A DNA stretch of 13,099 nucleotides from an uncultured Alistipes sp. (GTDB lineage Bacteria; Bacteroidota; Bacteroidia; Bacteroidales; Rikenellaceae), in NCBI GenBank assembly GCA_900549685.1, contig UROX01000061.1, positions 1 through 13,099 on the forward strand, written 5' to 3'. Below are positions 1 through 7,124 of this stretch, piece after piece. The number at the start of each line of letters is the position of its first letter. The first letter of the stretch is position 1. Both the position numbers and the translations under genes were made by a program. A model generated the notes under the pieces. It had not been told where the DNA came from. It did not search any database and was given only the letters and a program-made list of their open reading frames with translations.

Positions 1-716
1 TTTACGACCGGGGGGCGAAGAAAACTACACAGGCCCGTATTCTGAGCGGCATGAGGAGCTTTTTCAATTACCTGCTTCTCAACGACCGGATCGAAAGCCT
101 GCCCACGGAGTTCATCGACTCGCCCAAACCGGGCCGCAAACTTCCCGACGTGCTCTCGGTCGGGGAGATCGGCGCGATTCTCGATGCGATCGACCTGAGC
201 ACGCCTTTCGGCCACCGCAACCGGGCGATCATAGAGACGCTGTACAGTTGCGGCCTCCGCGTCTCGGAACTCGTCTCGCTGCGTCTGGCCGAGCTGTTTT
301 TCGACGACGGATTCCTTCGCGTGATCGGCAAGGGCGACAAACAGCGCCTCGTCCCGGTGAGCGCCGAGGCCGTCCGGCTCGTTACGCTCTACATCGAGCA
401 GAGGCGGACGCTGCCCGTCGATGCGAAACATGCCGACATTCTTTTTCTCAACAACAAGGGGCGGAAGTTGAGTCGGATCATGGTCTTCTACATCATCCGC
501 GACGCGGTAGCCAAAGCCGGCATCACGAAAAATGTCAGCCCCCACACTTTCCGTCATTCCTTCGCCACGCATCTGCTCGAGGGCGGAGCCGATATCCGGC
601 AGGTGCAGGAACTGCTGGGGCACGAGTCGATCCTCACGACGGAAATCTATACGCACCTCGACAACGAGAACCTGCGGCAGAACGTGGAGCGTCACCATCC
701 GCTGTCGGACTGGTAG
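1..716 (+). CDS. xerD: Site-specific tyrosine recombinase XerD (5' end outside window)
   Basis: Tyrosine recombinase that, with XerC, resolves chromosome dimers at dif during division. The reading frame (first full codon at base 3) is open to the left edge, and the residues before the ATG at 51 continue the usual N-terminal SAM-like core-binding domain, so that ATG is internal and roughly 60 residues are missing. 237 residues are visible. Counting from the ATG at 51, the catalytic set is complete: R70 in GLRVSEL, K94 in GKGDKQR, H165 and R168 in HTFRH, H191 in LGHES, and nucleophile Y200 in EIYTHLD. The ending matches housekeeping XerC/XerD rather than a conjugative-transposon integrase, and no attachment sites or cargo genes adjoin it. 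XerC is the main alternative; XerD is preferred from overall resemblance. It is convergent with the DUF4923 gene. Confidence 0.88.
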   Translation, partial: YDRGAKKTTQARILSGMRSFFNYLLLNDRIESLPTEFIDSPKPGRKLPDVLSVGEIGAILDAIDLSTPFGHRNRAIIETLYSCGLRVSELVSLRLAELFFDDGFLRVIGKGDKQRLVPVSAEAVRLVTLYIEQRRTLPVDAKHADILFLNNKGRKLSRIMVFYIIRDAVAKAGITKNVSPHTFRHSFATHLLEGGADIRQVQELLGHESILTTEIYTHLDNENLRQNVERHHPLSDW

Positions 717-743
717 ACAGGATGCCGTATCCGCAGCCCGTTG

Positions 744-846
744 CGGGACGGAACTCCGGTCCCGCGATCCGGAACCTTCGGCCGTGTTCCGGGGGTGATC
801 TTTCCGGACTTCTCTTTTGTCGGGACGGAAAGCCGCGGTCCGGAAA
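744..846. repeat. Three consecutive inverted repeats after xerD
   Basis: Between the xerD stop and the terminator of the convergent gene lie three back-to-back inverted repeats. They are 744-749 with 759-764 (6 bp), 769-775 with 786-792 (7 bp, CCGGAAC/GTTCCGG) and 801-809 with 838-846 (9 bp, TTTCCGGAC/GTCCGGAAA). None is followed on the + strand by a good T tract, so they are not textbook terminators. They may end or protect the xerD transcript by structure alone. No small ORF with a convincing start was seen in 717-887. Confidence 0.4.
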
Positions 847-881
847 ATCGTCGCGTGGGCTTTTCGTCGGCCCGTTTCCGC

Positions 882-920
882 AAAAAAAAGCCGGAGCGCA
901 AGGTCGTGCGGCTCCGGCTT
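882..920 (-). terminator. Rho-independent terminator of the DUF4923 gene
   Basis: Bases 888-897 and 911-920 form a perfect 10-bp inverted repeat (AAGCCGGAGC/GCTCCGGCTT) with a 13-base loop. On the + strand it is preceded by eight As at 882-889, which read as a U tract after the hairpin on the - strand. The hairpin begins 27 bases past the stop codon of the DUF4923 gene. The + strand side lacks Ts, so it should act mainly for the - strand gene. Confidence 0.82.
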
Positions 921-947
921 GTGGGGGACGATGCGGATGCAGGCAGG

Positions 948-1574
948 TTACTTGGTCAGTTCGTAACCGATGCGCATGCCGTCGTAGGATTCGGCGATTT
1001 TGCTCAACGTGGCGAGTGCGTTGATTTTCGTGGCGTTGGCCAGAAGCGTGACCGTCTTGAGCAGTTTGTCGGCGTCGAAGAGCATTTGCAGCTTGTCGCC
1101 CGATTGGACGATTCCGGCCTCGACGGAGCCTGTGTCGATGAGTCCTTTGATGGCCTGATAGCGGAGGACGATTTGTTTCTTTTCGTTGTCGATGGCGAAG
1201 GTACCTCTTATATTTTTGTTGCCCAGCAGACAGGTGAACGTACTGTCCGCGTTGAACGTATAGGAGAATTTGCCCGGGGTGATACCCGCTTTGGAGTAGA
1301 TGTCCGCCAGTTTTTCCTCGACCTGCGAGGCGGCCAGCGCACCTCCCGCTTTTTTGAGCAGATCGTCGCTTTCGAATTCGACGGCCGGTGCGGCGTAAGT
1401 CCATGTGCCCTGGAGGTCGGCTACCGTAATTTCTTTCTGTCCGGTCAGTGCATCGACCACGCCCGATACGGCGTCTTTGTTGAAGATGTCTTTGAGCGAG
1501 AGTTTCGATTGGGCCGTGAGTGCGGAGTGGATCGAGAAGCCGCACAGGGCGAGTGTCAGGAGTTTCAGTTTCAT
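948..1574 (-). CDS. Secreted DUF4923 (lipocalin-like) family protein
   Basis: A 208-residue protein recognised as DUF4923, a Bacteroidota family with a predicted lipocalin-like beta fold and no established function. Residues 1-21 look like a signal peptide: a basic start, hydrophobic core LLTLALCGF and likely cleavage in ALTAQS. Cys11 is not in a proper lipobox (the preceding residue is Leu), so a soluble periplasmic protein is favoured over a lipoprotein. The motif LQGTWTY (54-60) and the strand-rich block 103-140, with YTFNADSTFTC and GTFAIDNEKKQIVLRY, are the usual lipocalin-like signatures. The C-terminal third is helical. The gene starts 89 bases after kdsC and has its own terminator, so it may be separately transcribed, although no convincing Bacteroidota promoter (TAnnTTTG) was seen upstream. 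Confidence 0.8.
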   Translation of the reverse strand: MKLKLLTLALCGFSIHSALTAQSKLSLKDIFNKDAVSGVVDALTGQKEITVADLQGTWTYAAPAVEFESDDLLKKAGGALAASQVEEKLADIYSKAGITPGKFSYTFNADSTFTCLLGNKNIRGTFAIDNEKKQIVLRYQAIKGLIDTGSVEAGIVQSGDKLQMLFDADKLLKTVTLLANATKINALATLSKIAESYDGMRIGYELTK

Positions 1575-1663
1575 CGTGTTCGTGTGTTTGAGTCGTATGG
1601 TTTTTGTCGGTTACGGCCGTGGAGGAGTTTCGGTTTCCGGATGCCGTAGAGAAGCATGCGTTT

Positions 1664-2200
1664 CTATCGCGATGCGACGGGGATGGGGGCGTCGCCCGTC
1701 CGGTACCAGTCGCCGCGCGAGCGGAGCACCTGTTCCACCACGTCGCGTACACAACCTTCTCCCCCCTTGAACTGGGATACGTAACGGGAGATGGCGATTA
1801 CTTCCGGAGAGGCGTCGGCCGGGCATACCGGCATACCGACGTGCATCATCGGGTCGATGTCGGGGATATCGTCGCCCATGTAGAGAATTTCGGCCGGCGC
1901 GAGGTCCAGAATCTCGGACAGTTCGCCGAGCGCCTTGAGCTTTTCGAAACAGTTGGTATACACGTGTTCGATGCCGAGCATGTCCATCCGGACCTTGAGC
2001 GACTTGCCGCGGCCGCCGGTGATGATGGCCACGTGGTATCCTTTTTTGATGGCCAGCGAGAGGGCGTAACCGTCTTTGGCGTTGAATTTCCGGATGAATT
2101 CTCCTTCCGGCGTGACGTTGATTCCTCCGTCGGTCATCACGCCGTCTACGTCGAGTACGATAGCGCGGACACGCGCTATATCTTCTTTGAAGTTTCCCAT
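1664..2200 (-). CDS. kdsC: KdsC-type HAD phosphatase (3-deoxy-D-manno-octulosonate 8-phosphate phosphatase)
   Basis: A 178-residue capless HAD phosphatase that by family removes phosphate from Kdo 8-phosphate, giving Kdo for the LPS inner core. All HAD motifs are visible: DVDGVMTDG with nucleophile D17 and acid/base D19, the threonine of IITGG (T61), K87 in FEKLK, and GDDIPD (D110, D111, D114). Size and the absence of a cap insertion match the HAD IIIC/KdsC group, which acts as a tetramer. The frame stays open far upstream, but MGNFKEDI is the homologous start. That start lies inside the preceding DUF2520 gene, overlapping it by 25 bases, so the two are probably translationally coupled. A sialic-acid-type phosphatase of the same subfamily is the alternative; no neuraminate genes are nearby. 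Confidence 0.88.
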   Translation of the reverse strand: MGNFKEDIARVRAIVLDVDGVMTDGGINVTPEGEFIRKFNAKDGYALSLAIKKGYHVAIITGGRGKSLKVRMDMLGIEHVYTNCFEKLKALGELSEILDLAPAEILYMGDDIPDIDPMMHVGMPVCPADASPEVIAISRYVSQFKGGEGCVRDVVEQVLRSRGDWYRTGDAPIPVASR

Positions 2201-2952
2201 ATGTTCAGGCTTATTTCTTGGTAAAGGTCTTGCAGTTCGGGGTGTCCGTTCAACAGAGCGAGGTGTTTTTCCATCGTCGGCGTGTCGTTCCGCCGGGCGG
2301 GACCGGTCTGTACGGCCGCCGCCGAGGGGCTTTGGATGGCCTTGGACGCTGTTTCGGCGACGAGCGACGAAAGCAGGTCGGGCGCGAGTCCGTACTCGCC
2401 GAGCAGCTCCTGTCCGATAGCGAACATGCGGTTGGCGAAATTGCAGGCGAATACGGCCGCCAGATGCAGTCTCAGGCGCTGGTCGGAGGTCGCCCGCAGC
2501 ACGCGCGAACTGAGCGTTTCGGCCAGCTGCCGCAGTTCCGTTTCCGTCTCCGGGTCCTCGGCTTCGATGAGCAGCGGAACGTCGTCGAGCGGAAGGTCGC
2601 GGCCGGCGGTGAAGGTTTGCAGCGGGTAAAAGACCCCCCGGCGGGCGATCCGTTCCGAGAGTTCGGTCAGCGCCACGCTGCCGGCCGTGTGGGCCACGAC
2701 GGCGCCGCCGAAGTCGATCGAGGCGGACACTTCCGCCACGGCTCTGTCGCTTACGGCGATCAGATAGATGTCGGCTGCGGCCGGCCGGTCCGGCGCGATG
2801 CCGCAGGGACTGCCGCACATCGAAGCGATGGCCTCCGTGCGTTTCCGGTTCCGGCCGTACACCTGCGCGAGCCGGTAGCGAGGATTGCTTTCCAGGGCGC
2901 GGGCCAGCGCTTCGGCGACATTGCCGCTTCCTATGACGACGACGGATTTCAT
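2176..2952 (-). CDS. Rossmann-fold / DUF2520 domain protein
   Basis: A 258-residue two-domain protein. Residues 1-117 form an NAD(P)-binding Rossmann domain with the glycine-rich turn IGSGNVAEAL (7-16) and the block VVAHTAGSV (85-93). Residues 125-250 are the helical DUF2520 domain, including HLAAVFACNF (163-172) and the family signature TGPARRND (216-223). The architecture is related to pyrroline-5-carboxylate reductase and F420-dependent NADP oxidoreductases, so a dehydrogenase or reductase role is likely, but the substrate is unknown. Its ATG overlaps the YihY-family stop by 4 bases (ATGA), and kdsC begins inside its 3' end. This arrangement implies coordinated expression of all three. The link with Kdo synthesis is only by position. 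Confidence 0.83.
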   Translation of the reverse strand: MKSVVVIGSGNVAEALARALESNPRYRLAQVYGRNRKRTEAIASMCGSPCGIAPDRPAAADIYLIAVSDRAVAEVSASIDFGGAVVAHTAGSVALTELSERIARRGVFYPLQTFTAGRDLPLDDVPLLIEAEDPETETELRQLAETLSSRVLRATSDQRLRLHLAAVFACNFANRMFAIGQELLGEYGLAPDLLSSLVAETASKAIQSPSAAAVQTGPARRNDTPTMEKHLALLNGHPELQDLYQEISLNIWETSKKI

Positions 2953-4274
2953 GGGCGGACGGTCGGTTTTTCGGCGGGAATGTTCATCAGCAGGACGTTC
3001 TGCGGGCTTTCACGGAGCGTGCGGTTCATGGCTCCGAGAATTTCGTCGATTTCGTCGAATTCGGGACTGCGCTGCATGTCGAGCGATTCTTTGCCGTAGG
3101 TCTCGACGGCCTCGACCACGTCCGATATGCGGATGGAGTGGATGTCTCGGGCGGGGATGTATCGGTTTTCCTTTTCGTTCCGTCCGGCCACCGGGGCGAT
3201 GAGTCCCGTTTTTTCGAGGTCGAACACCGCGTCGCGGACCACGCGTACGGGCAGGTTCATGTCTTTGGCGACGGTCTCCGGCGATACGGCTCCGTCTTCG
3301 CGCACGAAATGACGGACGATCTGTTGCATGACCGCCAGCATGGCTTTTTTACGGTAGCTGTAACTCATTTCTTTGGATACTTTTTCGTATTCGAACTTGC
3401 CGATGTTCTGGTAGGCGAACGAGAGTTCGGCGCCGAACAGGACGATCTGCCAGCTGTTCTGCATCCAGATCAGAAACAGCGGTACCGCCGCGAAGCTGCC
3501 GTATATGGCGTTGTAGCTCGTCAGTCTCGACTGGATATAGATGTAGATCAACTGGAAAACGAGGAAAGCGCTGCCGGCTACGACGCCTCCGCTCAGGGCG
3601 CTGCGAAGCCGGACTTTGGTATTGGGCATGACCAGATAGATGAAGGCGAACATGAGCCATATCATCACCGTAGACGCCGCGCCGAGCAGAATATTGACGA
3701 CGGGGGTGGACGTATAATGGAGCAGTTGCTGTCGGATATGCAGCCCGATGCTCATCGAGACGATCCACAGAATGGGCGTGACGACGATCACCGTCGTGTA
3801 GTCGCTGAACTTGCGGGGCAGGCTGCGGGCCCGGCGCACTTCCCAGATGTGGTTGAAGGCGCTCTCGATGTTGCCGAATACTTTGATGACGGCCCAGAAC
3901 AGCACCACGACGCCCACCGAGGCGATCAGTCCTCCGCGCGTGCGCCGGAGCATGTTGTCGGCGAAGTCGATCACCTGGTCGATGACGACCTGATATTGGG
4001 GAAACTGGGTGTAGAGATATTCGTTGAGCCGTGTTTCGAGACCGAATCCTTTGGCGATGCCGAAAACGAGGGCGGCGATGGGTACCAGCGACATCAGCGT
4101 GTAGAACGTCAGTGCGGCCGACCGTACCAAAATGTCGTGCTCGCCGAATCCCTGTGCCGTGTAGAGGAGGACCTTGGCCTGCCGTACCGCCCAGCGTGCC
4201 TTGCGCGAGCGGTATTCGTGCTCTTTCTTGACCCAGATGTCGTGGGTGATATAATGGATGATTCTGTCGATCAT
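2949..4274 (-). CDS. YihY/virulence factor BrkB family membrane protein with C-terminal cytosolic domain
   Basis: A 441-residue inner-membrane protein of the YihY/BrkB family, whose function is unsettled; the old RNase BN label is not supported for the family. Six hydrophobic segments are visible near residues 52-76, 114-135, 160-180, 194-216, 226-248 and 262-285. Family motifs include SAALTFYTLMSLVP, NHIWEVRR and the last-segment WMQNSWQIVLFGAE. Residues 300-441 form a hydrophilic tail containing a winged-helix-like stretch (SPETVAKDMNLPVRVVRDAV at 331-350, then DLEKTGLI). The ATG at 4274 (MIDRIIHY) is chosen because it aligns with related starts and follows GGAAAG. The frame can be extended to an ATG at 4289 or a TTG at 4313. 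Its stop overlaps the next start by 4 bases. Confidence 0.85.
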   Translation of the reverse strand: MIDRIIHYITHDIWVKKEHEYRSRKARWAVRQAKVLLYTAQGFGEHDILVRSAALTFYTLMSLVPIAALVFGIAKGFGLETRLNEYLYTQFPQYQVVIDQVIDFADNMLRRTRGGLIASVGVVVLFWAVIKVFGNIESAFNHIWEVRRARSLPRKFSDYTTVIVVTPILWIVSMSIGLHIRQQLLHYTSTPVVNILLGAASTVMIWLMFAFIYLVMPNTKVRLRSALSGGVVAGSAFLVFQLIYIYIQSRLTSYNAIYGSFAAVPLFLIWMQNSWQIVLFGAELSFAYQNIGKFEYEKVSKEMSYSYRKKAMLAVMQQIVRHFVREDGAVSPETVAKDMNLPVRVVRDAVFDLEKTGLIAPVAGRNEKENRYIPARDIHSIRISDVVEAVETYGKESLDMQRSPEFDEIDEILGAMNRTLRESPQNVLLMNIPAEKPTVRP

Positions 4275-4290
4275 GTTTCTTTCCGCCATA

Positions 4291-4298
4291 CAAATGTA
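4291..4298 (-). promoter_or_regulatory. Possible -7 promoter element before the YihY-family gene
   Basis: The 39-base gap between the methyltransferase stop and the YihY-family ATG contains TACATTTG, an exact fit to the Bacteroidota -7 consensus TAnnTTTG. It sits 16 bases before the chosen start at 4274. No good -33 TTTG was found at the expected distance, so this may be chance. If real, it gives an internal promoter for YihY-DUF2520-kdsC and supports the start at 4274 over 4289. Confidence 0.25.
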
Positions 4299-4313
4299 AC
4301 GAATAGTTTCCAA

Positions 4314-5492
4314 TTAACCGCGTTCTTCGAGCAGGACGGCATAATGCGTGCCATCGACCGTCGTGAAGGCGATACGGCGGGTCCCGCCCTGTTTTACACC
4401 CAGTGCTTTGGCGATGGTTTCGGCGGCGAGGCGGAAATCTTTTTTCAGAATGTCGATGCGTCCGATATCGCGGGCGGCCAGTTCTTTCTTCAGCGCTTTG
4501 GGACGGTAGGGGACGATCGCTTCGATCGGATGGACATGGCCGAGGAAAGCCTCGGGCGCACGGTCCGTGAATCCGTAACCTGTGGGGGTGAACATGTCTG
4601 CGCCCATATCGTGCAGATAACGCCGGGCCGTCCGGGTTTTGTAGAATGCCACGTCGGGAACGAGCAGAAAACGGTACGACCCGTGCCACGTCGGGGCGGG
4701 TGGGTTCAGGCCGGTTTCTTTGCGGAATTCCACGGCGGCCTTTCCCGCGACGACCGCCCGCAGAATGCTGCCGCCGGATGGCATCCCTTCGCCCGGAATT
4801 TCGATGACGAGTTCTTTGCATTCGCCTCCCGACGAAACGGCTTCGACGGCGATGCCTTCGCCCAGCAGCGAGAAGGCTTCGTCGATGTCGAACAGCGGTG
4901 AGGCCTTCACGACCACTCTCCGCGCCCGTTTCCGGAGCAGCGGCATCAGCGGAACGATGTTGGGCGAACACTCTTCGAACAGCAGTAGCTTGCGGTTGCC
5001 CTCGCCCCGGCGGGCCGGATCGACGTAGATGAGGTCGGCCTCTCCTTCGAAACGGGCGATGAACCGTTCCGCCTCGTCGCAGACTACCTCGATGTTGTCC
5101 GCCCCGAGCCGCTCGAAGTTGTGCCGGGCGATACGGGCCAGCTCCTCGTCGCGTTCGACGGTTACGACCCGGTCGAAACGGTGCGAGAAATGAAACGCAT
5201 CGACGCCCAGCCCACAGGTCAGGTCGATGCAAAGTTTTCCCCCGTAGCGTTTGGTCCCGGCCGTGCGTTCGCTGCTGGCCTGTTCGAAAGAGAGCGGCGG
5301 CAGGATGCAGCGGGCGCGGTAGTAGGACGGCAGTTTGGTCCGTGCCCGTTGCAGGTATTTGATCTGCGTGGCGATCAGTGCGCCGTTCGCGGGAAGGCGC
5401 AGCGCCACCCGGGCCGGGTCTTCGTCGATGTGGCGTTCGATGAGCCGTCTCGATTCGTCGAGGAGCAGAATATCCGTTTCCTGGGCTGTCAT
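4314..5492 (-). CDS. Class I SAM-dependent methyltransferase with THUMP-like domain (PG_1098 type)
   Basis: A 392-residue methyltransferase resembling the Bacteroidota family typified by Porphyromonas gingivalis PG_1098. Residues 1-80 are a helical N-terminal region (ATQIKYLQRARTKLPSY at 41-57). The Rossmann methyltransferase domain follows, with the SAM-binding loop CIDLTCGLGVDAFHFS (88-103), the acidic residue in VTVERDE (110-116) and the motif DLIYVDPARR (153-162). The middle (about 235-320) should be the ferredoxin-like insert, and the end (about 325-390) a THUMP-like domain with GYGFTDRAP just before it. The THUMP-like part and the DPAR motif suggest an RNA substrate, but none is known. 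The ATG at 5492 was chosen, 25 bases after the comEC stop; an in-frame ATG at 5528 would overlap comEC and add a poorly matching 12-residue leader. Confidence 0.84.
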   Translation of the reverse strand: MTAQETDILLLDESRRLIERHIDEDPARVALRLPANGALIATQIKYLQRARTKLPSYYRARCILPPLSFEQASSERTAGTKRYGGKLCIDLTCGLGVDAFHFSHRFDRVVTVERDEELARIARHNFERLGADNIEVVCDEAERFIARFEGEADLIYVDPARRGEGNRKLLLFEECSPNIVPLMPLLRKRARRVVVKASPLFDIDEAFSLLGEGIAVEAVSSGGECKELVIEIPGEGMPSGGSILRAVVAGKAAVEFRKETGLNPPAPTWHGSYRFLLVPDVAFYKTRTARRYLHDMGADMFTPTGYGFTDRAPEAFLGHVHPIEAIVPYRPKALKKELAARDIGRIDILKKDFRLAAETIAKALGVKQGGTRRIAFTTVDGTHYAVLLEERG

Positions 5493-5517
5493 GGATGCAA
5501 ATATCCGGTAAAAATAC

Positions 5518-7053
5518 CTAATCCGCAACCCGGTGCGAGGGAATTCCGCCCGTTTTCCCGGTCCGGATTTCTTCGCGGAATTTCAGAGCGAGAGCGGCTG
5601 CGGCCAGCAGCAGGTACACTCCGCAGACGAAGAGTCCGTCGATCCGGATGTCCGTCACGGCCGCGAAGGGGAAAGAGGCGATCCGTTCGACCAGAGCGGT
5701 TTGGGCCTTCAGGGCGTATTCCGCCGCCGCGCCGCACGCCGTGCCTACCGGAGCGATAGGGCAGAGCAGCCATACGAGTCCTGCACAGACCGCTACAAAG
5801 GCAGTGAGAACGACGACGGGGTTGATCGGAAGCGCGAGCAGCGGAATGTTTCCGAAGTGGTAGGCGACCAGCGGCAGCGTACCGATCTGCGCGGCGGCGC
5901 CTACGAGCAGCGAACTCCACAGCGTGTCGGCGATCCGGTTGCGGCTCAGTCTGCGGCGGTAGAGCCGGGGATAGAAGAACAGAATCGACAGCACGGCCGC
6001 GAACGAAAGCTGGAAACTGACGTCGAACAGCCCGAACGGTCGGACGGCGAGCATCAGCGTGGCCGTGCCCAGCACGATGTTGTATCCGTTTCCCCGGACG
6101 GAAGCTCCCAGAGCGATCTGCGCCGCCGAGAGCATCAGGGCCGAGCGGACGACCGGAGGCGAGAGACCCGCCGCGAGGGCATAGGTCCAGAGCAGGACGA
6201 CGCACAGCGTGTTCTTGACGATATGTCCGTGCCGGAACCATACGAGCCAGCCCAACAGCAGGTGGGCGAAAAGCAGGACGAATCCCATGTGCAGGCCCGA
6301 TATGGCCAGAATGTGCGACACGCCTGCCCGGGCGTAGGCGGCTCTGAGCGTGCGGTCCAGCCCGCGCCGCTCGCCCGTCGTCATCGCGAGCAGCATGCTC
6401 CGTTCGGGTTCCTGCACCGGCAGCCGGCCCATCCGTTCGACGGCTCCTGCGCGGAATGCGGCTGCGGCTTCCGCGACCCGCCGGTCCGGGTCTCCGAGCG
6501 GGAGGGGCGGATTGGCTGCGGTGACATAGAGCCGGGCGGAGATGCCCCGGCTGCGCATCAGCGTTCCGTAGCGGCTGCCTGTCGTGTCGAGCGGCCGCAG
6601 CCGTCCGTGTACGATCAGCCGCTGGCCCCGGCGGACGGGATGGGCGGTGTCGATGCTCAGTCCGATTCTCTCGCGGGCCTCCGTCCACTCTCCGTTTGCG
6701 CCCCTGTGTGTGCGGAACGGGCCGGTCCGCGCCGTCAGGTGCTGCCACCGGCCCCGGACGAAGGGATCTTCCGTCGTTTCGACGACGACCGTTACCGGCT
6801 CGTTTCGGGGAACGGTCTCGCGCGTGGCATGCCACATGGCCGTGACGATTCCGGTGCAGAACAGTGCGGCGAAGAGATACCACCGTCCCGTTTTCCGTGT
6901 CCTCAGATGCCATGCCGCGAGGTAGACGGCGACCGCGACGGCGATCACCGCCCATGCGGGCGCTCTCACATAGCCGTGCGACAGGATACCTGCCGCGTAA
7001 GGGGGCAGGATGCGGCAGAAGGGTATGATACGGAGCTTGTCGGCGAGCTTCAT
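5518..7053 (-). CDS. comEC: ComEC/Rec2 family DNA-uptake channel protein (no C-terminal nuclease domain)
   Basis: A 511-residue polytopic membrane protein of the ComEC/Rec2 family, which in naturally transformable bacteria carries single-stranded DNA across the inner membrane. The N-terminus has hydrophobic segments at about 15-50 and 57-75, followed by a soluble DUF4131/OB-like region to about residue 180 (with VRRGQRLIVHGRL). The Competence domain spans about 220-490, with AGVSHILAISGLHMG (243-257), LSPPVVRSA (297-305) and FQLSFAAVLSI (347-357) plus several further membrane helices. The protein ends soon after the last helix, so the metallo-beta-lactamase-like nuclease domain found in Bacillus ComEC (about 776 residues) is absent. 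It follows yifB by 71 bases and precedes the methyltransferase by 25. Confidence 0.9.
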   Translation of the reverse strand: MKLADKLRIIPFCRILPPYAAGILSHGYVRAPAWAVIAVAVAVYLAAWHLRTRKTGRWYLFAALFCTGIVTAMWHATRETVPRNEPVTVVVETTEDPFVRGRWQHLTARTGPFRTHRGANGEWTEARERIGLSIDTAHPVRRGQRLIVHGRLRPLDTTGSRYGTLMRSRGISARLYVTAANPPLPLGDPDRRVAEAAAAFRAGAVERMGRLPVQEPERSMLLAMTTGERRGLDRTLRAAYARAGVSHILAISGLHMGFVLLFAHLLLGWLVWFRHGHIVKNTLCVVLLWTYALAAGLSPPVVRSALMLSAAQIALGASVRGNGYNIVLGTATLMLAVRPFGLFDVSFQLSFAAVLSILFFYPRLYRRRLSRNRIADTLWSSLLVGAAAQIGTLPLVAYHFGNIPLLALPINPVVVLTAFVAVCAGLVWLLCPIAPVGTACGAAAEYALKAQTALVERIASFPFAAVTDIRIDGLFVCGVYLLLAAAALALKFREEIRTGKTGGIPSHRVAD

Positions 7054-7124
7054 GGGCGGGCGTTACGGATGCGAAAAGACCGCTGTCGGGGTTTTGTCGT
7101 GCGGATACGGGAGCCGGAACGGAT

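Noticed and set aside
1..716. Tyrosine recombinase as the integrase of a mobile element
   Set aside because: Sequence and size fit chromosomal XerD/XerC. No direct repeats, tRNA target or cargo genes are visible and base composition matches the neighbours.
1575..1663. Possible promoter or terminator between kdsC and the DUF4923 gene
   Set aside because: No TAnnTTTG element and no stable stem with a T tract was found in these 89 bases.
4275..4313. TTG start at 4313 or ATG at 4289 for the YihY-family gene
   Set aside because: The extra 13 or 5 residues do not resemble family N-termini, the TTG start abuts the previous stop, and a Shine-Dalgarno-like GGAAAG precedes the ATG at 4274.
5498..5505. 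GATATTTG as a promoter element before the methyltransferase
   Set aside because: It misses the first conserved base, sits only 5 bases before the ATG, and has no -33 partner; the gene is more simply read through from comEC.
5507..5518. Small palindrome GGTAAAAATACC between comEC and the methyltransferase
   Set aside because: Only a 4-bp stem with an AT loop, overlapping the comEC stop; too weak to call an operator or terminator.
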